From Phycisphaerales bacterium PN19_bin_20 (GTDB lineage Bacteria > Planctomycetota > Phycisphaerae > Phycisphaerales > UBA1924), in NCBI GenBank assembly GCA_021173225.1, contig JAJOLK010000002.1, forward strand, positions 1-64,000: a stretch of DNA of 64,000 nucleotides. Direction: 5' to 3'. Shown here piece after piece: positions 26,818 through 36,854 of this stretch (its first letter is position 1; every line of letters starts with the position of its first letter). Below the pieces are notes generated by a model. That model had not been told where the DNA came from. It did no database searches and worked only from the letters and a program-made list of their open reading frames with translations. The translations under genes were made by a program, and so were the position numbers.

Positions 26818-28200
26818 TCAACTCTTGGCCTGGGCGGCGTTGCCCGCCTGGATGAACTTGTTGTACGCCTCGATGTCCATGTCCTCGACCTTGGCCTTTC
26901 CGATGATCGCGTCCATCGTCTTGTGCTCGCGGATCTGCCCCCACACAGCGCCGAGCTGGTTGGACTGCATGATCTGCTGGCGCATCTGCTCGGGCCGCAC
27001 GCCGCGGTCCTGCGCGATCTGCGCGATGCGACCGTTTACCTCCGCGTCGCTGACCTGCACGCCAAGCTCGGCCGCGGCTTTGTCGATGATGAAGAACAAC
27101 TTCAGGTCGCGGACCGCTTCGCCCGCGCTTGCGCTGCGAAGCTCGGCGATATTCTCCTCGATCTTCGCCGGGTCAACCCCGCGGTACAGCAGCTCCATGC
27201 GCTTGCGCTCGAAGGTCCGACCGGCCTGCTCCGCCGTCACGCGCTGCGGCAGCTCCATCTTGGTCTGCTCCAGCAACGCCTTGGCGACCTGCGCGTGCAT
27301 CGCGGCCTGCTGCTCAACGCGCACGCGGCTTTCAAGCCGGTCGCGGATCACCATCTTCAGCCCCGCCTCGTCGGCCATTCCGAACCGCGCCACCAGGTCG
27401 GTCGTCGGCGCCGCGATGATCCGGTCAACCCGCGCCGGGGTGTAGACGATCGTCAGCGCCTGCCCGCGCAGCGCCTCGTTCTCATGGTTCTCTGGCCCCG
27501 TGGTCTTGACGGTCGCGACGTCACCGGCCTTGGGCAGGCCAAGCTGCGTGGTCAGGTCGTCTACCACCAGGCCAACGATCATGCCCTTGGGAGCGCGCTC
27601 GGCCGTGGGCACCTGCACCACGATCCCGTCGCTCTCGAAGGCGGCCTTCCCGTCGGGCCCGCTCATCTTGGCGTGCCCGGTCAGGTAGTCGCCCGGCTCG
27701 GGGTTCGTCCGCTCCTCCAGCGAGCCCTCCTGGATCGCCAGCTTGCGGACCTCGTCATCAACCATCACGTCGGTCACGTCCATCTTGGGGCGCTTGACCT
27801 CGACGCCGTCGAGCTTGGGCAGCTCAAACTCGGGCAGCACCTCAACCTCGATCTCGAAGGCGAAGTCCTTGGCCGGGTCAAGGTCCAGCTTGTCAAGGTC
27901 CTTGGCCACCGGGTTGCCCAGCACGCGCAGCTTGTGGTCCTCGATCGCCTTGCCGTAGGCCTGCGAGACCAGCGCCTCCTTGGCCTGCTTGGTGATCGAA
28001 CCGCCGAAGCGCTTCTCGATCAGTCGGCGCGGCGCGCGCCCCTTGCGGAAGCCCGGCAGCTCCGCCTCGACCATCAGCGTCTCGATCGTCAGGCCCAGCG
28101 AGCTGGCGACCGTCTCCTTCGGGACCTGGATGCTCAAACGCTTGCGGCTCGGGCCCGCGTCGGAAACCGTAACCTTGTTGCTGATCTCGGCCGTGGTCAT
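26818..28200 (-). CDS. tig: Trigger factor (ribosome-associated chaperone / PPIase)
   Basis: 460 residues. The N-terminal ribosome-binding domain carries the signature loop ELPGFRKGRAPRRLIEKRFG (residues about 50-70; family GFRxGKxP). A middle segment of FKBP PPIase type follows (EPGDYLTGHAKM...), then a long helical C-terminal domain with YRGVDPAKIEENIAELR and DAEVNGRIAQIAQDRGVRPEQM. Trigger factor binds uL23 at the exit tunnel and shields nascent chains. I chose ATG 28200 (MTTAEISNKVTV); an upstream in-frame start at 28233 adds 11 atypical residues. It is downstream of the CARDB giant, separated from it by a terminator. Confidence 0.95.
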   Translation of the reverse strand: MTTAEISNKVTVSDAGPSRKRLSIQVPKETVASSLGLTIETLMVEAELPGFRKGRAPRRLIEKRFGGSITKQAKEALVSQAYGKAIEDHKLRVLGNPVAKDLDKLDLDPAKDFAFEIEVEVLPEFELPKLDGVEVKRPKMDVTDVMVDDEVRKLAIQEGSLEERTNPEPGDYLTGHAKMSGPDGKAAFESDGIVVQVPTAERAPKGMIVGLVVDDLTTQLGLPKAGDVATVKTTGPENHENEALRGQALTIVYTPARVDRIIAAPTTDLVARFGMADEAGLKMVIRDRLESRVRVEQQAAMHAQVAKALLEQTKMELPQRVTAEQAGRTFERKRMELLYRGVDPAKIEENIAELRSASAGEAVRDLKLFFIIDKAAAELGVQVSDAEVNGRIAQIAQDRGVRPEQMRQQIMQSNQLGAVWGQIREHKTMDAIIGKAKVEDMDIEAYNKFIQAGNAAQAKS

Positions 28201-28300
28201 GCGTCCATCTCCGGGGTCCAGGGCCCGCGGCAACTCGCCGCGCGCCCCCCGCCCGAGGTGCGTAAGGGCCGATCGTAGACCCCAGCAGGTGCGCAGGCCC

Positions 28301-28335
28301 CAAACAAAGCGGGCCCAGCTCTTCGCCAGGCCCGC
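28301..28335 (-). terminator. Rho-independent terminator after the CARDB gene
   Basis: On the minus strand a GCGGGCC...GGCCCGC stem (28335-28329 with 28315-28309, loop 13 nt) is followed at once by TTTGTTTG. It lies 50 bases past the CARDB stop and about 100 bases before the tig start, so it separates the two transcripts. Confidence 0.75.
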
Positions 28336-28386
28336 ACGATCGTTCAGGTTTACCCAGCCTCAACCGGCGTGAAGCGGCTACGCGGA

Positions 28387-31300
28387 TCACGCGACTGTGA
28401 TGGTCAGCTGGGTGAAGGCGACCAGCAGGTTGTTGTTCGCCGTCAGCTCAACCAGGCCGCCTGTCGGCGTCAGCCGAAGGGCGACAAAGTACGTCCCCGC
28501 CATCAGCGCGCCCGGGACGAGCACGTCACCACCCTCGAAGCTCAGGCCGGGGGTGCTGTTTGCAGCCGCCGTCCCGTTGCGGGTCGCCAGCGTGATCGCC
28601 CCGCTGCCGACACCGAAGTTGTTGACGGTGTTGATCAGGAGGTCAATGGTGAAGCCCACCGGCACGTTCGAGAGGTTCTGGAAGACCGCGTTGATGTTGA
28701 AGTTGCCGGGGTTGCTGACCGCGCCAGCGACGATCGCCAGCGTGTTGGCCGGGGTCGCGTTAACCACCAACGCAGCGGCCGAAAGGTCAACGCCTTGCAC
28801 GATGGTGATGGTCTGGGTTGAGATCGCGGTGTTGTTGTTGGGGGAGTTGTCAAGGTTCGCGATCCCATCGCCTGTCGCGCCGAGGATCGCACCGATCCGC
28901 CATGTGCCCGCCGAGAGGCCGCTGACGTTCAGCAGGTTGAAGCCGAACGCCGCGGTACTGGCCGTGCCGCCGCCGGCCAGTGTTGCTGCCAGAGCGCTGC
29001 CGGCCACCGCCACATCGTCGCCGTCGCCGATGATCCCGTTGCTGCTCAGCACGTACCGCACGCCGACGTTCCGCGCCGTCACGCCAACAGTCGCGTTCGC
29101 CAACGCCGCCGAGGGCGAGACCGTCAGGTTCGCCCCGCTGCCAAGCGTGTAATTAAGGTTCCCCGGCAGCGTCACGCCCGTGACTGACAGGTCAGCCCGA
29201 GCGCCCGCAAGGTTGACCGTGCCAAGCTCAATCGCGCTGGCCCGCTCAACGCCCTGGGCCAGCGCGGGGCTCTGAATCACAAAGAACCGGTACGAGCCCT
29301 GCGGGATGAAGCTGATCCCGTCCAGTGACGCAGTGAAGCTCACAACCTGATCGGCACCGGGCTGCACGATGAGCACCTCAGAGCCCAGCACGATGTCGTC
29401 AGCGTTGCCCGCCGTCGCGTCAGTAGAGAGCACGTAGCGGTACGTCACGGCCTGCGCCGGCCCCGTGGTCCGCACCGTGAAGGCCCCGTCGATCGACTGC
29501 CCGGGCTGCGTCAGCGCGATGTTACTCGGGCTGGTCAGCCCCGTGGTTGAGACCAGCCGCGCGTCGCCCAACAGCGTGTTGGTGATCGTTCCGGTCGCCC
29601 GGCGAGTCGCCTCGCTGCTGACGCGGTACGGCTGCCCGGCGTTATCGATCGTCGCGACCACTGTCTCGCCGCCCTCGGCCAGCACGTCAGACAGCACAAA
29701 CACCGGGATGTTCAGCGTCGTCACGTTCGCGGGGATCGTGAAGCTTGTTGGCAGGGCCTGCCCGCCCTCGGTCCCGAAGTCCTCACCATTGACCGCGACG
29801 CCCGCGCTCCAGGTCACCAGCACCACCAGCGGCTGGCTCAGCGTCCCGCCCGCGCGTGTCAGGCGGAAGTTCAGGCGGTTCTGCTGGGCCACGACGGTTC
29901 CAAAGGCCGTCTCGGCCCCGACCGCGTCGGTTGCCGTGATCGTCAGCGTCGGTGCCGTCTGGCGGTCGGTGATGTTCACCGTCGCGGGCGTGCCGCCGAT
30001 GTTGTACCCGTCGCCGCGAGCAACCGTCGCCACCACGGTCTCAGTCAGCGTCTCGATCACCCCGTCATCAACCGGGTTGATGCTGAAGGTCGCGAAGGCC
30101 TGGCCAGCGGGGATCGTCACTGTCACGATCATCGCGGCTGCGCCCGGCGCGGTCGTGAAGTCGTCGGTGATCGTCGCCGTCCCGCCCAGCGCCACGTTGA
30201 CAGTCAGCGAGCCGGTCGTCGGGCCCGACCGCGTGACGCGGAAGGTCCCGGGCCGCGCGGCCTGCCCACCGGTGGTCTCCGCCGCCGCCGCCGTGGTCGC
30301 CGTCACGCTCACCACAGGGCGCGAGACAGTCGCCAGCGCCGTAGCCGTCACGCCAGCGTTGTTGTTCTCGTTGGTCTCGGTCACGGTGTCGCCCGCGTCA
30401 GCGACCGCGATCAGGAAGTAGCGCCCCGCCCCGGCAAACCCGGGGATGATCGCGTCCACCACCACCTGCTGGCTGCCCGGACGCAGCCCGTCGGGAATGG
30501 TAAAGGTCCCGATGACCAGGTCGTTCCCGTCCGCGGTCGCGTCGCTGCTCAGCAGCAGGCGGCCGGTCGTGGCCCCGCTGGTGTCTGCCGTGCCCACGTT
30601 GCTGAACTGCACCGGAATCTGCACGCTCGAACCTGTCGCCAACGCCAGCGGCGCAGTGATCAGCGGACGCGCCGTGAGGTCAGCGCCCGCCTGCGTCGCG
30701 CCCGTCACCGTCACGCGTGCCGTGGTCGTTTGCGAGCTGTTGTCGTTCTCGACCAGCTCTTCAACCTCGCCGGCCCCGTCAACCTCTGCGATCAGGAAGT
30801 ATGTCCCCGCCGTGGCCGAGCCCGGCACCGGCGAAGAGAAGCTCAGCGTCTGGCTTCCGTTGCCCGCCAGCCCGGTCAGGCGCTGCACGCTCAGCAAGAT
30901 GTCGGTGTTGGGGTTCAGCGTCCCGTCAGCCGAGAGGAACAGCCGCACGTTGAACGCGCCCGCCGCCGCCGCCGCGATGTTGCGGACCACCACGCTGGCC
31001 GCAAGCACGGCACCCTGCCCGATGGTCGTTACGGTCGTGGTCGGGACGTTGACTGTCAGGTTCGGGGCCGCGATCCGCAGCAGCGCCGCCGAGACCACCG
31101 AGTTGTCGATCTCGCTGGTCTCGAGCACAGCCCCGCCCACGTCGGCGATGACCACCACGCGGTAGTCGCCCGCCGGCAGGTCCAAGGCCGCGCTCGGGAG
31201 CGTGAAGCTTTGCGTAAAGCTTTCGCTGCTGCCCGCGGCCAGCGCACCGATCACGCGCGTGCCAAGGACGATGTCCTGGCTCGCGTTTACCGCCGCGATC

Positions 31301-34300
31301 GGCCGCAGCGCGAAGCGGGCGGTCGTCTCGCCCGAAACGCCGATGATGCCGGTGTTGCGGATGATCGCCGGGATGTTCACGTTGGCCCCGCGTGAGGTCG
31401 TAAGGGCCACGAAGCTGGTCGTCGCCGTCAGGTTCGGCGCTGTGACGTTGACCGCCGCCGCCGCCGTACCCACCACGGTGTTGTCGGCCTCGTTGCTCTC
31501 TGCCACCTGGCGGCCGCTATCAACCTGGATGACCAGGCGGTACGCGCTCACGCCCGAGGGCAAGTTGGCGGGGATCACCAGCGTCGGCGAGAGCGTCGCC
31601 GTCAGCCCGGCGTTGATCGCCCCAACCGCGAAGCTCGTCTCGCCGTTAACGTCGGCCAGCACAATGTCGTCGCTATCGCCGATGATGTCGTTGGTTGTCA
31701 AGATGTACCGCACGGCCGACGCACCAGCGCTGGCCGCGCCGGTGTTCCGCACCGTCGTGGGCACGCTCAAGTTCCCGCCGCGCTGCACGTTGGTGGTCCC
31801 GGTCAGGCCGGTCGTAGCCGAGAGGTTCGCCGCCGGGCTCACCGCTGAGTTGATCGTTGCGATCAGCCCCGGGCTGATCCAAACGTTGTTGCTGCCGGAG
31901 GACTCAACCTGCTCGTCGTCGGGGTCGATCACCAGGATCAGATAAAACTGGCCTTCTGGCGCGTTGCTCGCGGCCGTGAACTGCACGTCGCCCGTGAGCG
32001 TGCCGGTGGTCAGCAGCGCGCCGAGCGCACCGTTGTACACGTCGTCGCTCAAGACAAAGTCGTTCAGGTCAAGCTGCCGGTCTGACGAGAGATAGGCCCG
32101 CACCGTCCGCCCGCTGGTCGCGGCGGTATCGCCCAGATTCGCCACCGTGATCCGCCCGCGGACGATCGTGTCCGAGCCCACACGCGTCACACTCAGGCTC
32201 TGCGGGCCAGTCACCGCCAGGTCGACCTCGCTCGCGTCCGCGCCGCGCGCCGGCACCGTCACCACAGCGCCGGTGCTGAAGGTGTTGTTGTTGCCCTCGT
32301 TGCTCTCAAACACCTCTTCGCCGCTGTCAACGATCATTACCAGGCGGTATGCGCCCGGGCGGATCGTCGTCGGCAGGCTCAGCCGCACGTCGCTGAGCGT
32401 CAGCGTCTGCCCCGCGCTCAGGCCCGCGTTGCCCGCGCCAAACACGGGGCGAACCTCACCAAGAAGCTGACCAACACCAACCTGCGACGGGAACAGCTCG
32501 CCGTCGGACGCGCTGACCAGCAGGAACCGCGCCGCGAACGCCCCGCTGGCGATCGCCGCGGTGTTCCGCAGCGTAACGCTCAGGCTCAGGGCCTCACCGG
32601 GCTGAAGCGTCTGAGTCGCGGGGCTCAGCGTAAAGCTGCCCGAAAGCTCAGGCGCTGCGACCGCGACCTTCTGGGTCGCGAAGCTGAGGTTGTTAACCTC
32701 GTTGGTCTCGCCCACGTCCTGGTTGAGGTCGATGAACGCCGCCACGAAATAGCTGCCCAGGTCCACCGCGTCAACGCCCACCGGCAGCGCGAGCGTCAGG
32801 TTGCTGAGTGTCAGCGACCCGGTCGTGTTCAGCGTGTTGACCTGCCCAGCCGTCAGCTCGCTCGTCGACAGCGCGATGTACTGCGCCGCCGTCGTGTTGA
32901 CGAGCGACAGGCCGATGAGCAGCGAGGGCCGGAGCCCATTCTGGTTCGAAACCTGCCCGCCACTGCGCAAGACCGTCACCGTCACGCCCGTGAGCGTGCC
33001 CTCCTGCCCGACCGTCGCGTTGGCGGCGGGGTTGGTCACCGTCACGCGCAGGTCAGGGGCACCGGCTGACTCGACGAACACCAAGCTCGGGGTCGCCGTC
33101 GCCACGTCGTTGTTGTTCTCGTTGCTCTCCAGCACGCCCGCGCTGGAGTCGACCCGCACTTGGATCGAATAGATGCCAGCGTTGATACCAAGCAGGCTCG
33201 GGGCCTCAAAGTCGGCCAGGCTGAAGGTCTGGCTCGCGCCCACCGCCAGGTTGGTGATCGTCAGCACACCCGTGGGCCGCAGCAGCTCGATGCTCGCTGG
33301 CCCCTCGATGCCCGCCTCGTCGGTCACAAAGACCCGGACGTTGAAGTTCTGTGCCGCGCTGTTGCCCGTGTTGCGGACCGTGAAGCTGCCGCCCAGGTTC
33401 GGGATCGGCCCGTTGACGTTGATGGTCTGGCCCGGGTATGTGATCGTCGCGCTCAGCTCAGGCAGCGCCACTGTCACCGAGGCCGCGCTGGTCCAGATGA
33501 CGTTGTTGCCCTCGTTGCCCTCGGTCACCTCGCCGTTCGAGTCAAGCACCAGGCCCACGAAGTACGTACCCGCCGCGACGCCCGACGGCACCGTCAGCGC
33601 GCTGGGCGTGATGGTCGTGCTCGACCCAGAGTTCAGCGCCGCGAAGGCCTGCCCGCTCTGTGTCAGGTTCAGCGCGTTGCCCAAGTTGCGGTCGCGCGAG
33701 ATCACCCATCGCGCCGTAGTCGCCACGGCGTTCACGCTTCCAGTATTGCGGAAGACCACGCTGTTGTTGCCAGTCAAGGGCGTGCCGGGCGCGACGGTCT
33801 GGGTCGCAATCGCCAGGTTCGTTGCCGTCAGGTCTGCCCCCGCCGGGCCGTTGATCGCCACCAGCGGGCCCGCCGTCACCGTGTTGTTTGCGACGTTCGC
33901 GTCATCGATATCACCCGCATTGGTCAGCGCGAAGTTCAAGGTGTACGCGCCCGCGGCAAAGCCCCCGTTGGGCAACGCCAGCGGCAAGGTGTTCAAGTTG
34001 ATCGTCCGCGCGTTGCCCGTTCCGGGCAGCATGCTGAGCGAGCCGGTGCCAACGGTGATGTCCGTCCCGCCAGCCAACGGCGACAAGAAGACGCGCCACG
34101 CCGCGCCGGCCACGGGCTGATTGCCCACGTTGGTCAGCACAACGGTGCCGGTGAGGTTCTGGTTTGCACCGCTGGCCGTCAGTGCGCCAGCGGTAAAGGT
34201 CCCGATCGTCGCCGCAATGTCCACCGTCAGAAGCTGGCGTTCTTCAAGGCGCTCAAAGAGGCTCGCAACGCCCACCGGCTGGCGCGAGCCCGCCGCGCTC

Positions 34301-34410
34301 GCCAGGCCTGCCGCACGCCGCGCCGCGCGCCATAGCCCGCCCAAAACACCGCGGGTCGAGGGCTTGACGGCTTGAGTAGTGTCGGCGGCGATCTGGCGGG
34401 TGATGCTCAT
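28387..34410 (-). CDS. 2,007-residue surface protein: LEPR-XLL, CARDB repeats, Calx-beta
   Basis: The N-terminus is not a normal signal peptide. Residues 51-62 (LFERLEERQLLT) form the LEPR-XLL-type motif seen on large planctomycete surface proteins. More than a dozen CARDB-like beta-sandwich units follow, each with variants of PDLTxT, an NxG and a terminal ESNEGNN or ETNEVNN. Around 1350-1590 two Calx-beta-like domains stand out (GTFRVTRSGPTTGSLTVNVA; NFRLTRAGGTLSQPLVVLVT), after which CARDB units resume. CARDB domains are adhesion-type modules, so an extracellular structural role is likely. GGAG lies eight bases before ATG 34410. There is no dockerin-like or PEP-CTERM tail. Cell-surface attachment is inferred only. 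Confidence 0.85.
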   Translation of the reverse strand: MSITRQIAADTTQAVKPSTRGVLGGLWRAARRAAGLASAAGSRQPVGVASLFERLEERQLLTVDIAATIGTFTAGALTASGANQNLTGTVVLTNVGNQPVAGAAWRVFLSPLAGGTDITVGTGSLSMLPGTGNARTINLNTLPLALPNGGFAAGAYTLNFALTNAGDIDDANVANNTVTAGPLVAINGPAGADLTATNLAIATQTVAPGTPLTGNNSVVFRNTGSVNAVATTARWVISRDRNLGNALNLTQSGQAFAALNSGSSTTITPSALTVPSGVAAGTYFVGLVLDSNGEVTEGNEGNNVIWTSAASVTVALPELSATITYPGQTINVNGPIPNLGGSFTVRNTGNSAAQNFNVRVFVTDEAGIEGPASIELLRPTGVLTITNLAVGASQTFSLADFEAPSLLGINAGIYSIQVRVDSSAGVLESNENNNDVATATPSLVFVESAGAPDLRVTVTNPAANATVGQEGTLTGVTVTVLRSGGQVSNQNGLRPSLLIGLSLVNTTAAQYIALSTSELTAGQVNTLNTTGSLTLSNLTLALPVGVDAVDLGSYFVAAFIDLNQDVGETNEVNNLSFATQKVAVAAPELSGSFTLSPATQTLQPGEALSLSVTLRNTAAIASGAFAARFLLVSASDGELFPSQVGVGQLLGEVRPVFGAGNAGLSAGQTLTLSDVRLSLPTTIRPGAYRLVMIVDSGEEVFESNEGNNNTFSTGAVVTVPARGADASEVDLAVTGPQSLSVTRVGSDTIVRGRITVANLGDTAATSGRTVRAYLSSDRQLDLNDFVLSDDVYNGALGALLTTGTLTGDVQFTAASNAPEGQFYLILVIDPDDEQVESSGSNNVWISPGLIATINSAVSPAANLSATTGLTGTTNVQRGGNLSVPTTVRNTGAASAGASAVRYILTTNDIIGDSDDIVLADVNGETSFAVGAINAGLTATLSPTLVIPANLPSGVSAYRLVIQVDSGRQVAESNEADNTVVGTAAAAVNVTAPNLTATTSFVALTTSRGANVNIPAIIRNTGIIGVSGETTARFALRPIAAVNASQDIVLGTRVIGALAAGSSESFTQSFTLPSAALDLPAGDYRVVVIADVGGAVLETSEIDNSVVSAALLRIAAPNLTVNVPTTTVTTIGQGAVLAASVVVRNIAAAAAGAFNVRLFLSADGTLNPNTDILLSVQRLTGLAGNGSQTLSFSSPVPGSATAGTYFLIAEVDGAGEVEELVENDNSSQTTTARVTVTGATQAGADLTARPLITAPLALATGSSVQIPVQFSNVGTADTSGATTGRLLLSSDATADGNDLVIGTFTIPDGLRPGSQQVVVDAIIPGFAGAGRYFLIAVADAGDTVTETNENNNAGVTATALATVSRPVVSVTATTAAAAETTGGQAARPGTFRVTRSGPTTGSLTVNVALGGTATITDDFTTAPGAAAMIVTVTIPAGQAFATFSINPVDDGVIETLTETVVATVARGDGYNIGGTPATVNITDRQTAPTLTITATDAVGAETAFGTVVAQQNRLNFRLTRAGGTLSQPLVVLVTWSAGVAVNGEDFGTEGGQALPTSFTIPANVTTLNIPVFVLSDVLAEGGETVVATIDNAGQPYRVSSEATRRATGTITNTLLGDARLVSTTGLTSPSNIALTQPGQSIDGAFTVRTTGPAQAVTYRYVLSTDATAGNADDIVLGSEVLIVQPGADQVVSFTASLDGISFIPQGSYRFFVIQSPALAQGVERASAIELGTVNLAGARADLSVTGVTLPGNLNYTLGSGANLTVSPSAALANATVGVTARNVGVRYVLSSNGIIGDGDDVAVAGSALAATLAGGGTASTAAFGFNLLNVSGLSAGTWRIGAILGATGDGIANLDNSPNNNTAISTQTITIVQGVDLSAAALVVNATPANTLAIVAGAVSNPGNFNINAVFQNLSNVPVGFTIDLLINTVNNFGVGSGAITLATRNGTAAANSTPGLSFEGGDVLVPGALMAGTYFVALRLTPTGGLVELTANNNLLVAFTQLTITVA

Positions 34411-34656
34411 GGTCTTCGCTCCAGGTGGGGATCTAAGTGGGGGGCGACGGAGTGGGCGGCTAAGGGTCGCGTGCTACGGGTGAAAGTTCGGGGTTTGCCA
34501 AGTGCTTATCAGAAGCGCGGCGCGATCGCCGCCGTCCGAGAAGGTTTTCTAGGGTCAAGCTTATCTCACTTGCGAGCATGTGGCGCAAGGAAGCATCCTC
34601 GATCCGATGCGGACCCGCTTAGCGCCGAGCGTTTACACCACTCTCGCCCGGGTCTG

Positions 34657-34753
34657 TCAGCACCCCGCCGTGAAGAGGTTGATGAACAGGATCACGTCGT
34701 CGGCGGTGAACTCGCCGTCACCCCCAACGCTCGGGCCCGGCCCGGCCACGTCG
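34657..34753 (-). repeat. Near-identical dockerin-coding segment, copy 1
   Basis: By direct comparison it matches 36758-36854 at 94 of 97 bases, including the stop codon. It codes for the second dockerin-like repeat, ending AGC. Confidence 0.9.
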
Positions 34754-36408
34754 CCGCCCAGGTTGCCCGCGGTAAACCAGCTGACGAACACGATGATGTC
34801 GTCGGCCGTCAGCTCGCCATCGGGGCTCGTCGCCAGCCCGGGGCCCGCGATGTCCGAGGGGCCGCACGCCGGGGGCGCGCAGACCGCGCTGATCTGCAAC
34901 TCACGGAACGTCGTCGCCACGCTCCCGCACGGGTTCGTCACAATCACCCCCACGCCGATGTTTGGATACTGCGGCGCGGGGCGCAGGTTCGAGATCGTGA
35001 TTGTCGGGCCCGTCCACCCCTCCACCGAGAAACTCACACCCGTCACCGGGTCCTCAAAGAATGGCCCGGTGATCGCCTGCGGCGGCGTCCCCACCGAGCC
35101 ACCAATCGAGACCTGCCAGATATGCTCGAGCGGCTCGCTCCCATCCGTGTCGGCGGTAATGCTCACCGAAGCGCTCGGCAAACCCGGCCCGCTGCCCACA
35201 GGCCAGTTCGGGTCGGCGCAGATGCCCACCGGCGGCGCGGTGTCGGGGAACCAGCCCGAGGTCGGATCAAGGCATGGCAGGCCCTTGATCAGGAACGCCC
35301 GGGCCTGCCCGTTGAACTCACCCCACCCCGAGATCGCCGTGCCGTCGCTTGAAATCCCGCGCGCTTCGACCAGGACCCAACCTGTAACGATTCCACCTAG
35401 CGACGCGACGTAGGCACGCAGGTCGAGCATCCCCGTCGCGCCCATCCGGATCCACGCCCGGTTGCCGAAAATGTTGTCGTAGCTCGTCCCCACCACCCGT
35501 GAGCCGTTGCGGCTGACGGCAAAGGTGCGGATGTCGACGTTGGCGCCACTGCCGGCAATGATTCCGAGGTTCTGCATCGGCACCGGGGCCTTCAGACGCC
35601 ACGCCCGCCTACCGCCCGTGCTGCCCGTGGTGTCGCCATGACCAACGATCGTCGAGTTGTCCGCGCTGATCGCCACCGCTCGGCAGTCGTACCCCCCGGG
35701 AAGCGTCCCGAGGCTCACCATCGGCCCAAACGGCACGTTCCAACGGAACGCGTGGCTAAAGCCGGATGCCCAATCCGCTAGGCCAACAACCGTTGAGCCG
35801 TCGGCGCTGATGCCAAAGGCGAACGAGCTCGGCACACCGTTGATAATCGTGGCCCCGGGGAGGATGCCCAGGTCTTGGGCCCAGCCCGCGCTGTTCCAGC
35901 GGATCGCCCGGCTGCTCCCGGGTGTGGCTGTACTGCCGTGGCCTGCGGACGCCGAGCTGTTGGAGCTGGTGCCGTTCACAAACGCCGTGGTCCCTCCGGG
36001 CAAGAGGTTCATCGGGGTGAAGCCGCTCGAGACGGTCCAGCGGAACGGTGTATTGATCACCTGGTTGAACCCGACCACGTGCTGACCGTTGTGGCTGATG
36101 CCCCGCCCGTGGCTCGCCACCGTCAGCGGCACGACCTGCATCGGACCCGGAAAGACCCAGCGGAACGGACGGACCGGGTTCCCGCTGGACACGGTCGTGT
36201 TGCCATAACCAGTTACACTGTTGCCATCCCCGCTGACCACCCCGTTAAACGAGTACGTCCCCCCCGGCATCACCCCCAGGTTGTGCACCACCGGCGGCGC
36301 AGCCAGCGCCCCGGTGGACAACACGACCACCAGTCCCGCCAGCCCGCGCGCGTGCGAATGAGCAGCCGGCGCGCAGCGTGCAGTGAATGTTGCGATCGGG
36401 TTCGGCAT
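34657..36408 (-). CDS. HAF-repeat secreted protein with dockerin-like C-terminus
   Basis: 583 residues. ATG 36408 has AAGGAG seven bases upstream; a signal peptide follows (ARGLAGLVVVLSTGALAAPP). Residues about 40-340 hold at least six HAF-type repeats of the form LGxLPGGxxSxAxxISxDGSxVVG (e.g. NLGVMPGGTYSFNGVVSGDG; LGTLPGGYDCRAVAISADNS). Then comes an Ig-like stretch with an internal Cys pattern. The last 65 residues are a two-repeat dockerin-like module ending FTAGC. HAF proteins are secreted and of unknown function, probably beta-propeller-like. The dockerin DNA (34657-34753) is 94/97 identical to that of the neighbouring protease gene. Confidence 0.85.
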   Translation of the reverse strand: MPNPIATFTARCAPAAHSHARGLAGLVVVLSTGALAAPPVVHNLGVMPGGTYSFNGVVSGDGNSVTGYGNTTVSSGNPVRPFRWVFPGPMQVVPLTVASHGRGISHNGQHVVGFNQVINTPFRWTVSSGFTPMNLLPGGTTAFVNGTSSNSSASAGHGSTATPGSSRAIRWNSAGWAQDLGILPGATIINGVPSSFAFGISADGSTVVGLADWASGFSHAFRWNVPFGPMVSLGTLPGGYDCRAVAISADNSTIVGHGDTTGSTGGRRAWRLKAPVPMQNLGIIAGSGANVDIRTFAVSRNGSRVVGTSYDNIFGNRAWIRMGATGMLDLRAYVASLGGIVTGWVLVEARGISSDGTAISGWGEFNGQARAFLIKGLPCLDPTSGWFPDTAPPVGICADPNWPVGSGPGLPSASVSITADTDGSEPLEHIWQVSIGGSVGTPPQAITGPFFEDPVTGVSFSVEGWTGPTITISNLRPAPQYPNIGVGVIVTNPCGSVATTFRELQISAVCAPPACGPSDIAGPGLATSPDGELTADDIIVFVSWFTAGNLGGDVAGPGPSVGGDGEFTADDVILFINLFTAGC

Positions 36409-36542
36409 GCTCGAGCTCCTTGGGCAAGGGTGATTTGGCCGCACAAGCCGTTCAGGAACGCCCTCTTGGACGCGGTCACGGGCGCTCGTATGTGCGTTCG
36501 GCGAACGACACTCTCAGACTATCAGATAATACGTTGGAAAGC

Positions 36543-36598
36543 TCGCCAGAATTGGCGAATCGTGCAAGAACCCCCCCCTTCCAGCGTGCCGGAAGGGG
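36543..36598. other. Two inverted repeats in the 349-bp gap after the protease gene
   Basis: TCGCCA-gaat-TGGCGA (36543-36558) and CCCCTTCC-agcgtgcc-GGAAGGGG (36575-36598) lie between the protease stop and the HAF start. The second has the strength of a terminator hairpin for the minus-strand protease transcript but lacks a T tract; the first could be an operator. No gene is seen in the gap. Confidence 0.5.
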
Positions 36599-36757
36599 TC
36601 CAGTCGGGGTCCAAGCCCGGGGCGATGGTGGCTGGCCACCATGCTTCGGCCCCGCGTTCGGCACATCGGCGGGCCTTCGCTGGCCGTGCGTGCCCGCGGG
36701 ATCGCCCTCGCCCAGTTCCGCACCCAGCCCGCGCTTCCCGCCTCACACCTGGCCCGC

Positions 36758-36854
36758 TCAGCACCCCGCCGTAAAGCGGTTGATGAACAGGATCACGTCG
36801 TCGGCGGTGAACTCGCCGTCACCACCAACGCTCGGGCCCGGCCCGGCCACGTCG
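36758..36854 (-). repeat. Near-identical dockerin-coding segment, copy 2
   Basis: Partner of 34657-34753, with three mismatches in 97 bases. Identity drops sharply just beyond, in the first dockerin repeat. Confidence 0.9.

Noticed and set aside
26668..28278. Plus-strand frame of about 536 codons
   Set aside because: Lies wholly opposite trigger factor; no motif, no ribosome binding site.
33160..34335. Plus-strand frame of about 391 codons
   Set aside because: Shadow of the CARDB protein; Arg/His-rich and without motifs.
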